This document shows positions 11,439 to 23,138 of a stretch of 64,000 nt of DNA, in pieces (the first letter of the stretch is position 1; each line of letters starts with the position of its first letter). Source of the DNA: Halicephalobus mephisto (Eukaryota; Nematoda; Chromadorea; Rhabditida; Panagrolaimidae); the NCBI GenBank assembly GCA_009193035.1, contig SWDT01000001.1, positions 1,550,001 to 1,614,000 on the forward strand, in the 5' to 3' direction. Under the pieces are notes generated by a model that was not told the DNA's origin, searched no databases, and saw only the letters and a list, made by a program, of their open reading frames with translations. Both the position numbers and the translations under genes were made by a program.

Positions 11439-14400
11439 ATGGATTCGATGGAAAGCAATACGACATCCCTATTATTAGAGCTCATCCCAGTAATGACCTT
11501 GTTTAATTTATCGTCCATGGCTTCCATTGACTCCACCACTGCGATGTCAGCGGGGAAACAGTCTTGTGATCCTCCTCCAGTCCAAGACGATGATCCATTC
11601 GTATTAGATCATATTATTTATTCCATTTTTATTCCTATTGTGTGTGGTGTAGGTGTATTTGCTGCATTAATATGTGTAATTGTTTTCACAAGACCTCAAA
11701 TGAGATCGTCATTGAATATTTATTTGGCAGGGTTATCTCTCTTTGATCTCGTCCTCCTAGCAATGTCTCTGCTGATCTACCCTCCGATGAGTATTTGCCT
11801 CAGAATGGTAGGTCTAATTCTTACTTTACTCATGAAAAGTGGTAGCAGAGGCGTTAAATCCATCAATATTAAGATTATTTCCATTAATTCCTGAGTAAAA
11901 GTCTAGGAAGAATGGCATTTTTGAGTCTGATGACATTTATGACAATTTGGGTTGTAGCATTTATTTCTTAAACATCTTTAAAATCATATAAGCAGAAAAT
12001 TGGTGAGTTACAATTTTTCCACGGTAACCATGAATTATGTTCTCTTCGATGAAAATCATGTTTCCGGTAAAGTAGAAAATAGTTGGCATGAGGCCAGTCA
12101 AATTGGCTTTGTTCGGTTTTTCTTGGGTTTCCTACTAGTGTCGTAAGCATTAAACAGATTCTTCTGTCATTTGTTTTCATCTTCGAAAAGAGTGTTCTCA
12201 ATATAAACCAGAAGTATAGATAAGCAAAAAGCCTAAATACAATGTCCAAAGTTCCTGCTCTGGTACTTATTTTCCCCAGGGACCACGGTCTGTGCACCAG
12301 AAGCAATTGAAGGTTTTCGTAAAAAATTCTATTCAATATGCTAAATTTCAATTATAATTAATATCTTTACGGTTTTTTGCCTCCAAAAAACGTCTCCTCG
12401 TAAGTGCTTTGGGTTAATGAGGCATTCATTCAATATTCTTTTAGTTGCTGTGCATTTTTTGAGAAATGTGATTATATTTGAGGATTACTGGAATGGTTAC
12501 AAGATCAAAGGAATTAGCATCATCGTCAAAGTTGAGCATAAAACATTCAAAAACATTTTTGACGTTCATTAAAAGAGGATAATTAAAAATTCCGGTTGAA
12601 ATAATTTATTCTTATAAAGCAATTCTGAATCCAAAAATATAGCGACCTTGCTCTTCAGTTTCTGATGCACCATTAGAGACCTTTGGAAGATTGATGCTTT
12701 TCAGAAACATTTCTGACTTAACTAGAGCATTCAACAAGCTATGAGCATAGGGCAGAATTGTCTCTTTTCGGCAGAAGATCTCATAATATTATTTAGACTC
12801 TTTTCGGCATCATTAATCAAAAAAGTGCGGAAATTTCCTATTTTATTTTAAAACTTCTCAGAGCATGTCAACGATAAATTGATCATCCTATTTTTTAAAC
12901 CGTATTTGGTATATATGACGAGAAATTTCTGTGCAAATTTTGAGAATTCATATTTTTTAGAAACGGAAGTTTTGAACATGCAAGAGCAAAAACCAGAAGA
13001 TCTGTAGATTTACCTTTGTGTTATTTTCTTCTGGTGAATAATGTATAATTTTCTCTACATAGGTGGAAATTATTTTTACTCAAAAGCTCGAGCAACAATG
13101 ATTAAGATCCGTCTTTTCGTCCCAGTAAAATCATTGCGTGTGCCGTCTAAATGCCTTAGGACAGTAATTATCTGACTCAAAACGAAAACGGCTGTTGCTT
13201 CATTTTGAAAGGAACTGTTCATTACTCGAGGTCAAAAATTAGAAAACCAAATTGTCTTTTAAATGAAAGCAATTTCCAGATGAGTCTTTAAAATTTGGAA
13301 AGTTGAAAAATAAGAGATGAAAGAATAATTAATATGAAAAGTAAAATAATACTTATTTTGAAGCCATTTTAATTGCACATGGTGAGAAGTTATGTGTTTC
13401 GGAGTGACTTTCATCAGATGACTATGTCACGAGTTTTAACAACATTTACGCTATTCTCTAGGACTTGATCGGGAAAACACTTTCTCATGACATACTTACT
13501 TCATAATACATAGGTCTGTAATGTTGTTAATACACAGGGGAAAGTGTCAATCACGAATAATTTGAGATGCATATCGCTCTTTCCAGATTGCCTGTTGTTT
13601 TGGTGTAAGATTTCACTCCTACTTGAAAACGAGAAAGCTGGCCAGGAATTCCCCGTTAGGATTTCATTTCTTGATAAGCTGATTTACTCTCTGCAAAGTA
13701 TGATTTGGTTCTTTGCAAAGGAATTTCTAGCCTACTTAAGGATCGACTTGGATAATGGACTTGTTTTCATCATTTGAATTTGTAATTTGGAGAGAACCGA
13801 AGTAACTTGTATTTCAGGAAAATTCTTTCTTTTCGGAAAACACTTTAGATATGAAAACAACCATAATTCAATATAGTTCAGAATAAAGTATTATTGTCCT
13901 TTCAGGGATCTGGGATGGTATGTCATTTCTTCTGGAAAACGGCTCTTGTCACATATCCAATATCCCTGGCAGCTCAAGCGGCTTCGGTGTGGACGTGTGT
14001 TGCAATTACTGTGGACAGGTTTCTGGCTGTTCGATATCCACTCAAGATGCGGGTTTGGTGTACTCCAGCAAAGGCCTTCGTGGTGCTCTTGATCATTGCC
14101 ACGATATCCTTTCTCTACAAAATGCCCGCGGTGTTCGAACTCAAACTGGACGAATGCGGAAGACTGACCCCTACAGATCTCCGTCAGAACGCCCTGTACA
14201 TAATCATTTACAATACCTACGGGTATCTTCTCTTACTGCTCGTTATTCCTTGGGCATTGATGATTATTCTAAACGTCATTGTGATTCGGGCCGTCCATCA
14301 TGCTTACAAAATTAGACGATCAATGACAAAAACTAAAGGCCGAGTGGACGACAAAGAAAGAAGGTAACAGATCTTCACTGTTCAGTTATTATAGTGTATT

Positions 14401-14980
14401 TTTAGATGTACCGTAATGGCTCTTGTTATGCTGACTACATTTATTCTATTCAATCTTTTAGCGGGTGTTAATAATGTTATTGAGGCTTTTACCGGTAATT
14501 CTGAGAACTACCGATTCAGAATTCCCATAGGGAATTTATTAATATGCGTAAACAGGTAATTGTCTGCAATCTTTAACGGATTAAAAGAGTTGTTTCAGTG
14601 CTTCGAATATCCTGATTTATTCTATTTTCGGGAGGAAATTCAGAAGAGTTTGCTTCCAAATAATGTGTCCTTGCCTCACTGACAGAGGATATCAGTGGCT
14701 GCAGCCGACAATAGCCATGCCTAGTGAAGCTGGAGAAAGTTTGAAGAAAGTAAGTCATTGACAAGAACGATGTTTCTTAATTGGGGATTCCCAGATTACG
14801 GTACTGATGCCGGAAATGCATTCCAACTGTGCCTCTAGAGAAAACAGTTTCCGCATGATTCGTGACGATGTCGGTGCAAATGGAGTCTTTCTCCCCCCTA
14901 ATGGATCGCATCGTCATCCTCGAAGAAAATTTCATTCACTTGCCAATATCGAAAGAACACGATCAACCGAATCCCGGTAA
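11439..14980 (+). CDS. class A neuropeptide GPCR, FMRFamide-receptor-like
   Basis: Five exons: 11439-11807, 13906-14363, 14406-14555, 14599-14749, 14795-14980; phases agree, 437 residues. The N-terminus has N-glycosylation sites and no signal peptide. Seven helices are visible: TM1 around IIYSIFIPIVCGVGVF, TM2 NIYLAGLSLFDLVLLAM, TM3 with the disulfide Cys in VCHFFWK and a DRF version of DRY (VDRFLAVRYPL), and TM7 ending SASNILIYSIFGRKF, an NPxxY variant. This pattern is typical of invertebrate FMRFamide-type receptors, which signal through G proteins at the plasma membrane of neurons or muscle. The 2.1-kb intron splits TM2 from TM3 and could hide a small exon, though the join reads well. The final TAA lies in a possible donor (CG/GTAAAT), so a longer isoform is possible. 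Confidence 0.88.
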
Positions 14981-15048
14981 ATGGAACTTCCCGACTTCAT
15001 GTTTTATGATCTAATTGCTACATATCTCAGTATTAAAATTTGACAAGA

Positions 15049-15054
15049 AATAAA
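15049..15054 (+). terminator. polyadenylation signal of the first GPCR
   Basis: AATAAA 69 nt past the stop codon at 14978-14980. Confidence 0.6.
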
Positions 15055-17935
15055 ATTGAAATCCTCTATATTAGATAAATAAGAAACAATATTAATCTCA
15101 TAATTAACTTTTTCATTCTGAGGTGCTCACAGATTACATATGTAACTTTATGTCAACAGAGACAAAATCTGTTAAGTCAAAGCTTTTTTCGTAAACAGAC
15201 TACATTATGATACTATTATAGAAACACAAAGTGAGCGCTGTTGCTAATTATCTTAATATATATTTTTTTTTTAAATTCTCAAAAAATTCTAGGCTTTTTG
15301 AGTTCAAATAGTGATTAAAATGATTACCATGAAAGTTAAAAACAAGCATTATTTAAAACCTACCTTGGTACAAATTATCAGAACTCCTTAAAAACATTTT
15401 TTTTAAATTTTAAACATTAGTTTCAAATTTCTGTTGGATGCTACAATATTTGAGATTATCTATGATATTCCGGAGAGTTCCAAAAATCTCCACTAATTAT
15501 AGAAATTCTCACAAACTTCTAGAGGATTTTCAGTTTTGACTAGATTCTGAAATCACACAAGTTCTCAAAAAATTTATCACTTCAAAATCTTCTACTGGAT
15601 TCAAGAGAACTCTAGAAACTTCCTAAAAATCTTATGTCAAAATTAGCTTTAAAATGAAACTGGGGATTTATAACTTCGTGGAATAATTTAAATTGTCATA
15701 TAATTATTGCTTAATTGATTAAAATTATATAATACTGATGAATTTTGGTTGCCCCATCTAGTACCAAACTCTTATTTTCTTAAAAGCAGAAAATTTGAAA
15801 CTCCAGTTACAATATGAAGAAATTTCCAGTCTGACTTATCATGTTGAGAAAAATATCTTTTATGTTAATCAACCCTACTTTCTAAATTATATTTCATAGA
15901 TCAATTTGGTCACTTGTTCAATCTCTTAAGGAGTTTTTCTGATTTCTAAAATTACTTTCTCATACTCCATCTTCAATATCCCATTATACTATTAAAATGA
16001 TTACATCTCCTTGTTGATTATCTGCACATAAACCAGCAGTGTAAATTAAGGAGTTTTCGTAGGTGTAATGAACTATTCGTCAGTATTTCTAAAATGAGAG
16101 AAAAGCTGCTCCTTTCTTGTCCTACTTTGGCTTTGTGTAAGCGGATGGATTACAAAAATTTGTATCAATATTAGAAATGCATTTATTTATTGTAGAATTG
16201 GAAAATGATTTCTATGCCTACGGAATCTTCTGGAAGGACTGAGCAAAAGCCAGTCAGAAGCCTTAAAATAAACTGGTCTTCGGAAAATCTTAAGAAATAA
16301 ATATTTTCCAGATGAAATTCGTAATTATGACGTTGAGTAGAGATACCATTTACAGTAGGAATATAAAGGGAGAAATAACATGTTATTTTGAATGTCCTTT
16401 GTTTTTCAAATTGGCATTCTTATTTCTTCCTCTTCATGTACTAGAATTTTGAAAACACTTTTGTAATTTTTTAGGTTTTTGTGAGAATCTTTTGAATATT
16501 CTCAAATTAAAACATATCCTATATATTCACCTGCATTGAATAGTCCATGTTTTTTAGGAGCTTTCATAATTTACGTCAAAGTAGTTTCAAAATAACTTTG
16601 GTTTTTAGTTATTAATAATGGTATAATTGACTTTAACGTTCATGCAAGTAAAGTCACGATTTTTAATTGTCTACAATAACAACTGTCCTCTCATATTTCA
16701 ATTATAATTTTTTATTATGCTTTATCCTTATTTGCCGTCATAAATGATGACACACCGGAACACTGACAAAATAATTGTTATGACTAAATCAACCTGAATC
16801 ATATATTTGGCCAAATAAAGTAATTCTGCTAAACTATAATGGAAATAAATTTACATTTAAAGTTAGTCTTGTTTTGAAATTCATTGTTGAATGTTTCATT
16901 CAAATATTGCAGACCCGCATGAATGGATTCTCATTTGCTTTTAAATTGCGTTTTCCAGGAATCGCGGATGCATAAACATTGTAACCATAGGCCGGACATT
17001 AGGTGTTTGGAAGTTTATACAAAACCATTGATATTTTCCAGTCAGTTTTTGGTTGAAAAAAAATTGTGCATTTACGGTATTATACAAGTCATCTGAATTT
17101 GCGCAAATGTCGTTTACAGTTTTATGTCGAAAGTTTTTCCTCTTCGTAAATGACATCATGTAGCTTTACTACAAAGTGTCTGATCCTTGAGCTATTGAGC
17201 AAATGTACTTTAAATTTAAATCGTTCTGCCTGAATTTTGAAGGCTTTCCAGATAAAACTTGAATATAAATCATAGTGATTGAAGGATATTTGTGTCTGAT
17301 TAGTTTGGCTTACTTTTGCTTTTTTAAATGTGATAATTATGATTAGTTAAAGAACGAGCACCCATTAAGACGGATATTAATTTAACTTTTAATATCTTTA
17401 ATGTTGCTGGTTTATGTTTGATATTTTCCAATACTTCCTTTCTCACATTCAAATGAAATTGTTTCTATTTAGGAATACTAAATTTTTTATTCATTCTGAC
17501 TCTAAACGTTGCATGATTGTTTTCTGATTTCTGTTCTTTAAAACTCTTTTTGTATTTTCTAATTTAATTTGAAATATCTGTTTGCTAGAAAATTACAGTA
17601 ATGTGTTTTTTTGTATATGAAATCTGATAATCGTATACATTCTCATCTACAGTCAAATTCAACAAAGCTCCGCCTTGAATTTTTTTTCAATGATGAAGTT
17701 GAATAACATTTTATCCTCTTGTTTCGTGAATGACTACTTGTTAATTATCTAGCCGACCTCATGTATCTAGGAGCTAGGCTTAGTAAATGCCTTTCGATCA
17801 TCCCACCATGTTATCCATCTAATTTTCAGCGGTCCGCCATTTTCTTATTATCCTTTGAAGTTTTCCTTTGCGTATTACTGTTGCTTGTGACTTTTACGAG
17901 CTTCGAATAACTAATTTGAATTATTTAGGCTAACA
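15055..17935. other. A+T-rich intergenic region
   Basis: About 2.9 kb with no supported coding exon. A minus-strand frame at 16941-17159 lacks motifs and supporting splice sites. A TTCTAGAG-rich degenerate repeat lies at about 15420-15650. The last part should contain the promoter of the small neuropeptide-like gene; TTTAG at 17925-17929 next to its ATG could be a trans-splice acceptor. Confidence 0.5.
15420..15650. repeat. TTCTAGAG-rich degenerate repeat tract
   Basis: Repeated phrases such as ttccggagagttcc, cttctagaggatttt and actctagaaacttcc; same family as the tracts near 8, 10.6, 35.4 and 45.7 kb. Confidence 0.5.
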
Positions 17936-18232
17936 ATGGGGTTTGATCGATGCTACATCACTACAGTTATCCTTATACTATCTACTTTGCTGAGTCAACT
18001 GACCGTTTCCGAAGGTGCTCCAAAATACAAAACTTTTCGAGGAGATCCAAATCTTGAAAAATCAAATGTATTTGAGTAAGTGTTTTCTGTTATTATTTCC
18101 TTCCGTTACAAATTTTAATCTTCTAGAATATCAGCACCACTTACACGTAATTGTTTCTTCTCTCCTATGAACTGTATATTGTTCAAAAAGGGAGATCTCA
18201 GGAGAATCGTTGTCCGGAGAGCCATATCGTGA
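17936..18232 (+). CDS. small secreted peptide precursor, allatostatin-C-like
   Basis: Two exons, 17936-18075 and 18127-18232, joined by a 51-bp intron with GTAAGT donor and CTTCTAG acceptor; 81 residues. The N-terminus is a clear signal peptide (hydrophobic [17 protein letters not shown], cleavage near SEG/AP). The second exon encodes [15 protein letters not shown]. The C-x6-C core CFFSPMNC matches the arthropod allatostatin-C core CYFNPISC in cysteine spacing, aromatic-Phe, Pro and the polar residue before the second Cys. An Arg before and a Lys-Lys after would release a 12-residue disulfide peptide, [12 protein letters not shown]; Gly comes after KK, so it would not be amidated. RR pairs follow before the stop. 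Signal peptide and splicing are direct observations; allatostatin-C homology is inferred from motif shape. Convergent with the SLC13 gene. Confidence 0.72.
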
Positions 18233-18589
18233 TCTCTAGAATATTTACTAATATTACATGGTGGATTTTCCAACTTTGATCCTGATTACAAACTTCCATT
18301 GTGCTAATCGCCTGAGGAACTAACTTGATTCGATCTCATATGGTTATTTGTACAAAAAACAACTTTTTTGTTTATATAAAGTTGTCCGTTAACATTTATT
18401 CCGAACAAAAAAGTTTATAGTACCGAGATTTCTAACGTTTACGGGGATCATAGAATTATGTAGCACGACGTATTTCGAACCCGGGAGTAAATATAAAGGC
18501 TAAATGAATTTTGAAAAACAATCAAGTGCGACTCCAAGGCATCAACGATTTGAGCAAGTGGGAATGAAGGGAAACCCGCAAATTGTCTT
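18233..18589. other. short convergent intergenic region
   Basis: 357 bp between the peptide gene stop and the SLC13 stop. It should hold both 3' UTRs. I see no canonical AATAAA on either strand in the expected places. Confidence 0.4.
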
Positions 18590-20615
18590 CTAGAAGCCAG
18601 TAGAGTTGCTAGAAGAAATACGGGCCCATTCGGGGAAAGTCTCCAGTTCAAAGATCCCATAGGCAAAGCTTTGCATATAACCGATTGTGATGAGTACGGT
18701 AACAACGGAGATGAAGAACCCGGAGATAATCATGTCTGTTACCTTTAGCATTCCAGAGGAGAAAACAATGGCTGCAAAGTTGCTCGATTAATCATAGAGA
18801 ATCAAAAATAACTAACCATTCGGTGGAGTTCCTACAGGCAGCATAAAAGCCAGAGAACAGGCCATTGTTGTAGGAAGCATCATGTTCAAAGGATGGACTT
18901 CGGTCTTTTCTGCCTGTAAAAATTATTCATTTGCTTTAAAATATTACAAAAAACAGACCAAGGTGGCTGCAATGGGAATGAAGATTGAAGCCGTTACTGT
19001 ATTCGAGCAAATGTTAGTCACGATCATAACAGCAATGATGTAGACAAATTGAATTCCCCACAATGGAAGGGACTCCAATTGGGCGAGGACCGTTCCGAGC
19101 ATGTTGCTGAGACCAGATTCCTTGACTCCAGCCGCGAGAGCGAAACCACCTCCAAGAAGCCAGACAATTCCCCAAGGGAACATGGAGATCATAGTCTCCC
19201 AATCCATCAGTCGAGGAGGTTTTACTTCCTTCAATTTGGTGATTGGTTCGCCATTGCTATCAACTCCAGTCGTTACTGCTTGTTTCTTTACTGCTAAATC
19301 TTCCGCAGTAGGCCATCCTAGTTTCGGTTTTTCTGCTGGTAAAATGAATAAAAGTGCTACGATGATCATCGAGGAAGTAGCATCAGTAAACCAGCCTTTT
19401 TCAAAGAGGTCTCCGAAACCTGGAATGATTTCTGGAGCTCGGAAAAGCCACATGAGCAACATGATAGTGAAAACGATTCCAACGGACTTTTCGGCATAGC
19501 TCATGGGTGGAAGCTTAGCATATCTATTATGCATCATCTTGGTGACAGCGTCATTCCCCTCAGGAGCATGTCGAAGGAAGTAAAAGACCAGAATAGCCCA
19601 GCAGGCCAGCAAACAGAGGACCATTAACGGGAAGGCGAAGAAAAAGTAAGACATGTAATGGACTCCGGTATTGGCTCCAGAATACAAGCTGGAAAAGTTA
19701 ATTAAGAAAGTTTATCAATTTCGTCCTTACTTTGCGAGCTGTCCAATGAGGACAAGGTTTGGAGGCGTTCCAGTAACAGTTCCAGTACCTCCAATGTTCG
19801 CAGCGAAGCAGATGGAGATGATCATTCCTTTGGACATCGCAGAGGCTGATTTGTGGAAGTCTTTCTTCGGGGAAGACTCCATCAAGTTGGCCGAACTCGC
19901 CTTGTGATGAGCAGCATAGGATTCCTCCAGTTGATCGATTACGGATTGACAGACGGGGACAAGCATAGCACAGGTGGCCGTATTGGAGATGAACATACTT
20001 AAGAGAGCCGTAACGCTCATGAACCCAAGCATTACCCATTTAGGCTGGGATCCAGACAATGTTAGAACTCTCAGGGCGATTCTCTCGTGTAAATCGCTCT
20101 TTTCTACTGCTGCAGCTACGATGAGGCCTCCAATAAAGAGAAAATTGGTATCCTAAACATCCCTTCAACTATGGTGATTAAAAAGTAATCATACATTCAT
20201 GTATTCTTTAGCTACAGCCTTCGGTGTCATCAACCCGGTCAATGGAAATAAGAAGAGTGGGAAGAGCGCTGTTGCTGCGAGGGGAATGATCTCGCCCACC
20301 CAGTAAATTGACATGACTAAAACACACCAAATGCATTTATATTCCTATAATTAAGAAATTAGCGAGAAGATTAAATTAAACTCTCACATTTTGGCCAGAC
20401 ATAAGGAGAGGTGAGAGAAGTACAGGCAAGAAGATCCCAGCTAAGATTGTCTTGAAGTAGCGGAAAAGGCCAGCCATGTACTTGAAGGAAGTGACTCTGG
20501 ATCGTGGAAGCCAGTCTTCGTTCACCTGTTGGCCATTCTCACTCACGAGCATGTTTTGTCGAGAGGAGTTGTACATGGAGAGGTCATCTGAGACCTTCAA
20601 ATTCGTAAACGACAT
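18590..20615 (-). CDS. SLC13-family sodium/di- or tricarboxylate cotransporter (NaDC/INDY type)
   Basis: Six exons: 20615-20388, 20344-20195, 20152-19731, 19688-18959, 18913-18817, 18771-18590; phases agree, 602 residues, the usual size. It imports citrate or succinate-type intermediates with sodium across the plasma membrane; worm relatives are the NAC proteins linked to lifespan and fat. Seen: multiple membrane helices, [20 protein letters not shown], the substrate/sodium motif [14 protein letters not shown], its second-half partner [12 protein letters not shown], and the late [19 protein letters not shown] segment typical of the family. Start: ATG at 20613-20615, but the frame is open upstream to an acceptor (TTGCAG) at 20645-20646, so a 5' exon or a trans-splice site lies just before it. 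The N-terminal tail is about 55 residues. Which NAC paralogue is unresolved. Confidence 0.93.
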
Positions 20616-20743
20616 CTCTCCCAGTTTTACCAAGCCGAATAATTCTGCAATTGAAAATAAAGTAAATAATTTTGTAAACAGCTTTTAATCTAGCACGCCT
20701 ATCCACCCGGAAAACAGGGGTCATTGTGAATATTCAGTCGCGA

Positions 20744-20835
20744 AACGTAAAAACGAACTCTCACCAAGAAACTCTCTGACGCCATGACGAATCTACTTGT
20801 TCGCTAGAGCGAGTGGAATTACGCGCCAAAAGCAA
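20744..20835 (+). repeat. dispersed ~90-bp repeat, copy A
   Basis: Begins aacgtaaaaacgaactc and aligns along its length with 30941-31028 (aacgtaaaacgaactc...). By eye about 60-65% identity, including gaaactctctgacg versus gaaatctctgatga and a shared ccaaaa end. It could be an old mobile element or a conserved non-coding motif. Confidence 0.35.
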
Positions 20836-21353
20836 AGAACGACGTGCAGTCTGAGATTAGTTTACCTACTTATATCTCTATTATAGAGTTATTCAACATA
20901 AAAGATATCTCATTAATCGTGGTCTAGATAGGAATTTTTATTACGTCAAAATCCGTGAATTTTGATGAAATAGAAGTGGCATTTTGCTAGACTGGACGTT
21001 GACTAGTAAGCCAGGCCTTTTTTCGAAAAACAGGAGACTACTAGGGGTCGTGTGGAAATGTTCTCTGCTATTCTTGCCCGAAAACGGAAATGGAAACAAC
21101 TATTCCATTTTCAAAATAAGCTAGCTCTTTCTTAACTTTAGTGCAAATTTCCAGGAAAATTCACTAAAATTCATTTAAAAATCAGAAACTTCTTTCTAAG
21201 AGCTTTGTTTCTGAAAGAAGTGATCTTGGGGAGATCAAAAATACTGTGGTTTGATTTTAAAGAAAAACAAAAGGAAGAACGACCCCACAAGCATGTGATA
21301 ACAAAGTGTCAAGTTCGCTTTATATTCAAGTGCAAAAAAAACAAAAATGAGGT

Positions 21354-21568
21354 TTAGTGACAGACAGCTGATACTTTGTTCCCCAGATCAATGCGCGACG
21401 TAGATTGTTTGAATAGCGGAAATGAGGATCTCACTAGCAGCTTAGCAAAAGTGAGGAGACAAATTCCGGAAAAGCCAACAACTGTTAAAAATGCAAAATT
21501 GACCTTGTGGAGGGCATTTACGTAGGCAAGTGAAAAAGCACAGGTGCCGTTCCCTGTAACTTCGTCTG
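21354..21568 (-). CDS. possible isolated terminal exon, membrane segment
   Basis: After a TTTCAG acceptor on the minus strand the frame stays open for about 70 codons to a TAA (21354-21356). It holds a hydrophobic run FAFLTVVGFSGICLLTFAKLL followed by a short basic tail, like the end of a single-pass protein. I found no matching first exon upstream, and it cannot be joined in phase to SLC13. It may be a missed small gene or noise. Confidence 0.25.
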
Positions 21569-23138
21569 AAACAATAAAGATCAAACACGTCAGAAACGTC
21601 AAAAAATAAAGGACAACTTATGGCATGAAAGACAAGACTTTACTCAAATAAAAAAGGAGAAGCCTCATTATTCAGTTTTGAAATTAGTGAAGCGGAAGGC
21701 GGGCCATGCATTACGTCATGCGGCCACCTCGGTCAACCATGTGTTAGCTTGTGATTTTTCAAAAGAACATGGTTTATTCAAAAAATGGAAAAAGAGGTAC
21801 TTAAATATTTCGAGAGAAAGCACATGGGACGGAAATGACAAAGACTAGCCAAATAAAGACAAAAAATAAAAGCTAAAATTCCCATTTAACGGATATCATG
21901 AGAATGAAAATTCCATCTTAAAAACTCACACTATTTAGAGATATCCAAATATCTTCCACTTTAAGCAAGCCGACTAGACAGAAGTGAGAGTCGGCGTTTT
22001 GTCAATGGCCCGCTTTATTTTTATCCAATTCGGCAACTGCACACTTTGTCCTGATTTTTCAATATCTTTGTTTCTTTATTTTTCCGAATGTCTGTTGCTA
22101 AGTATTTGTAATGCAGATGTTCTTGATGGAAATAAAGATAAATGTTTCACACGTAGCAGAAAAACAGAATTTTTGAAAACAGTTTGAAGCAAAAAATCGG
22201 TCAAAATCAATTTTCATCAAGGAAGAAAGACATTCCGATCGAGCCAATCAAATCTGCAAGATTGAATGACAGTCTGATCTAGTAAGAAAAAGCTCAAAAA
22301 ACCACAAATTGACATGTGCGCGAAGTGGATTAGATCGTGTTTCTTCCGAAGGCAGAGGAAACTGAAAGCTGAACATCAACAAGGAATAATCTAGCTTTCA
22401 GCCTGATTACTTAATAATCTTTTTGGTTTTTATCCGTTTCATTGCGAATTGTCACTTTCAGTCATTCCATCGATATCACCTTGACTTTATTTTGTGACCC
22501 ACTGGGAACTGGCTTCAAAGTAGAGAGCTCAGCAGTTATTTCAAAGGTGTAGGTAACTTGGGTTTCGCGAATGACCGCAGGACAAAAACGGTGAAGGCGT
22601 CTTTGACCCAATTTGCGATTTTTCTGAATTTATTGAGAAAACAGGAGAAATACTGATTGTAATGCTGATTAGAGGTCGTCACTTTTGCGCCTTCTGAATG
22701 ATAAATCAGTTTCTTGGGGATTTTGATAAAAAAGTAAACAACTCTTTCTAGATTCTTGTTTTTTGAAATCTAATTTGGTTCTCGGCCTTCTGAAGCCGGT
22801 ATTTACTTCGCTTGATTTACTTTTCCTTTTGTTAATTAGGGTTTTCTCGTTTTGTTCAACAGCAATCCTCGTCAGAAAACGAACGTTTAATCTCACCGAA
22901 AATTAGGTCTGACATACGTTCCAGTGCTATTCTCCATCTTTCTGGGATTTTGATGGGGTTCACTTTCGATTAATTTTCCCAATCCGATATCAAACCTCCG
23001 TCAATTGTTATTTTGAGAAAATCTTTCGGAATATCCTGTTTTGAATCGCTAGATTCTTGAGATTATTTAATTTCGGTTCTTATTTATTTTCACTTCGTGG
23101 TATATTATGAAAGCATTGTGATTTTTCTTTTCAGTGAA

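Larger units (their letters stand above)
20616..23138. other. divergent intergenic region between SLC13 and the EF-hand gene
   Basis: About 2.5 kb carrying the SLC13 (-) and EF-hand (+) promoters. It contains one possible isolated minus-strand exon (about 21354-21568) and a ~90-bp block (20744-20835) that resembles 30941-31028. Other small frames (21984-22187 plus, 22669-22896 minus) have no support. Confidence 0.45.

Noticed and set aside
16941..17159. Minus-strand ORF of 72 codons
   Set aside because: No homology that I can recognise and no splice or start context.
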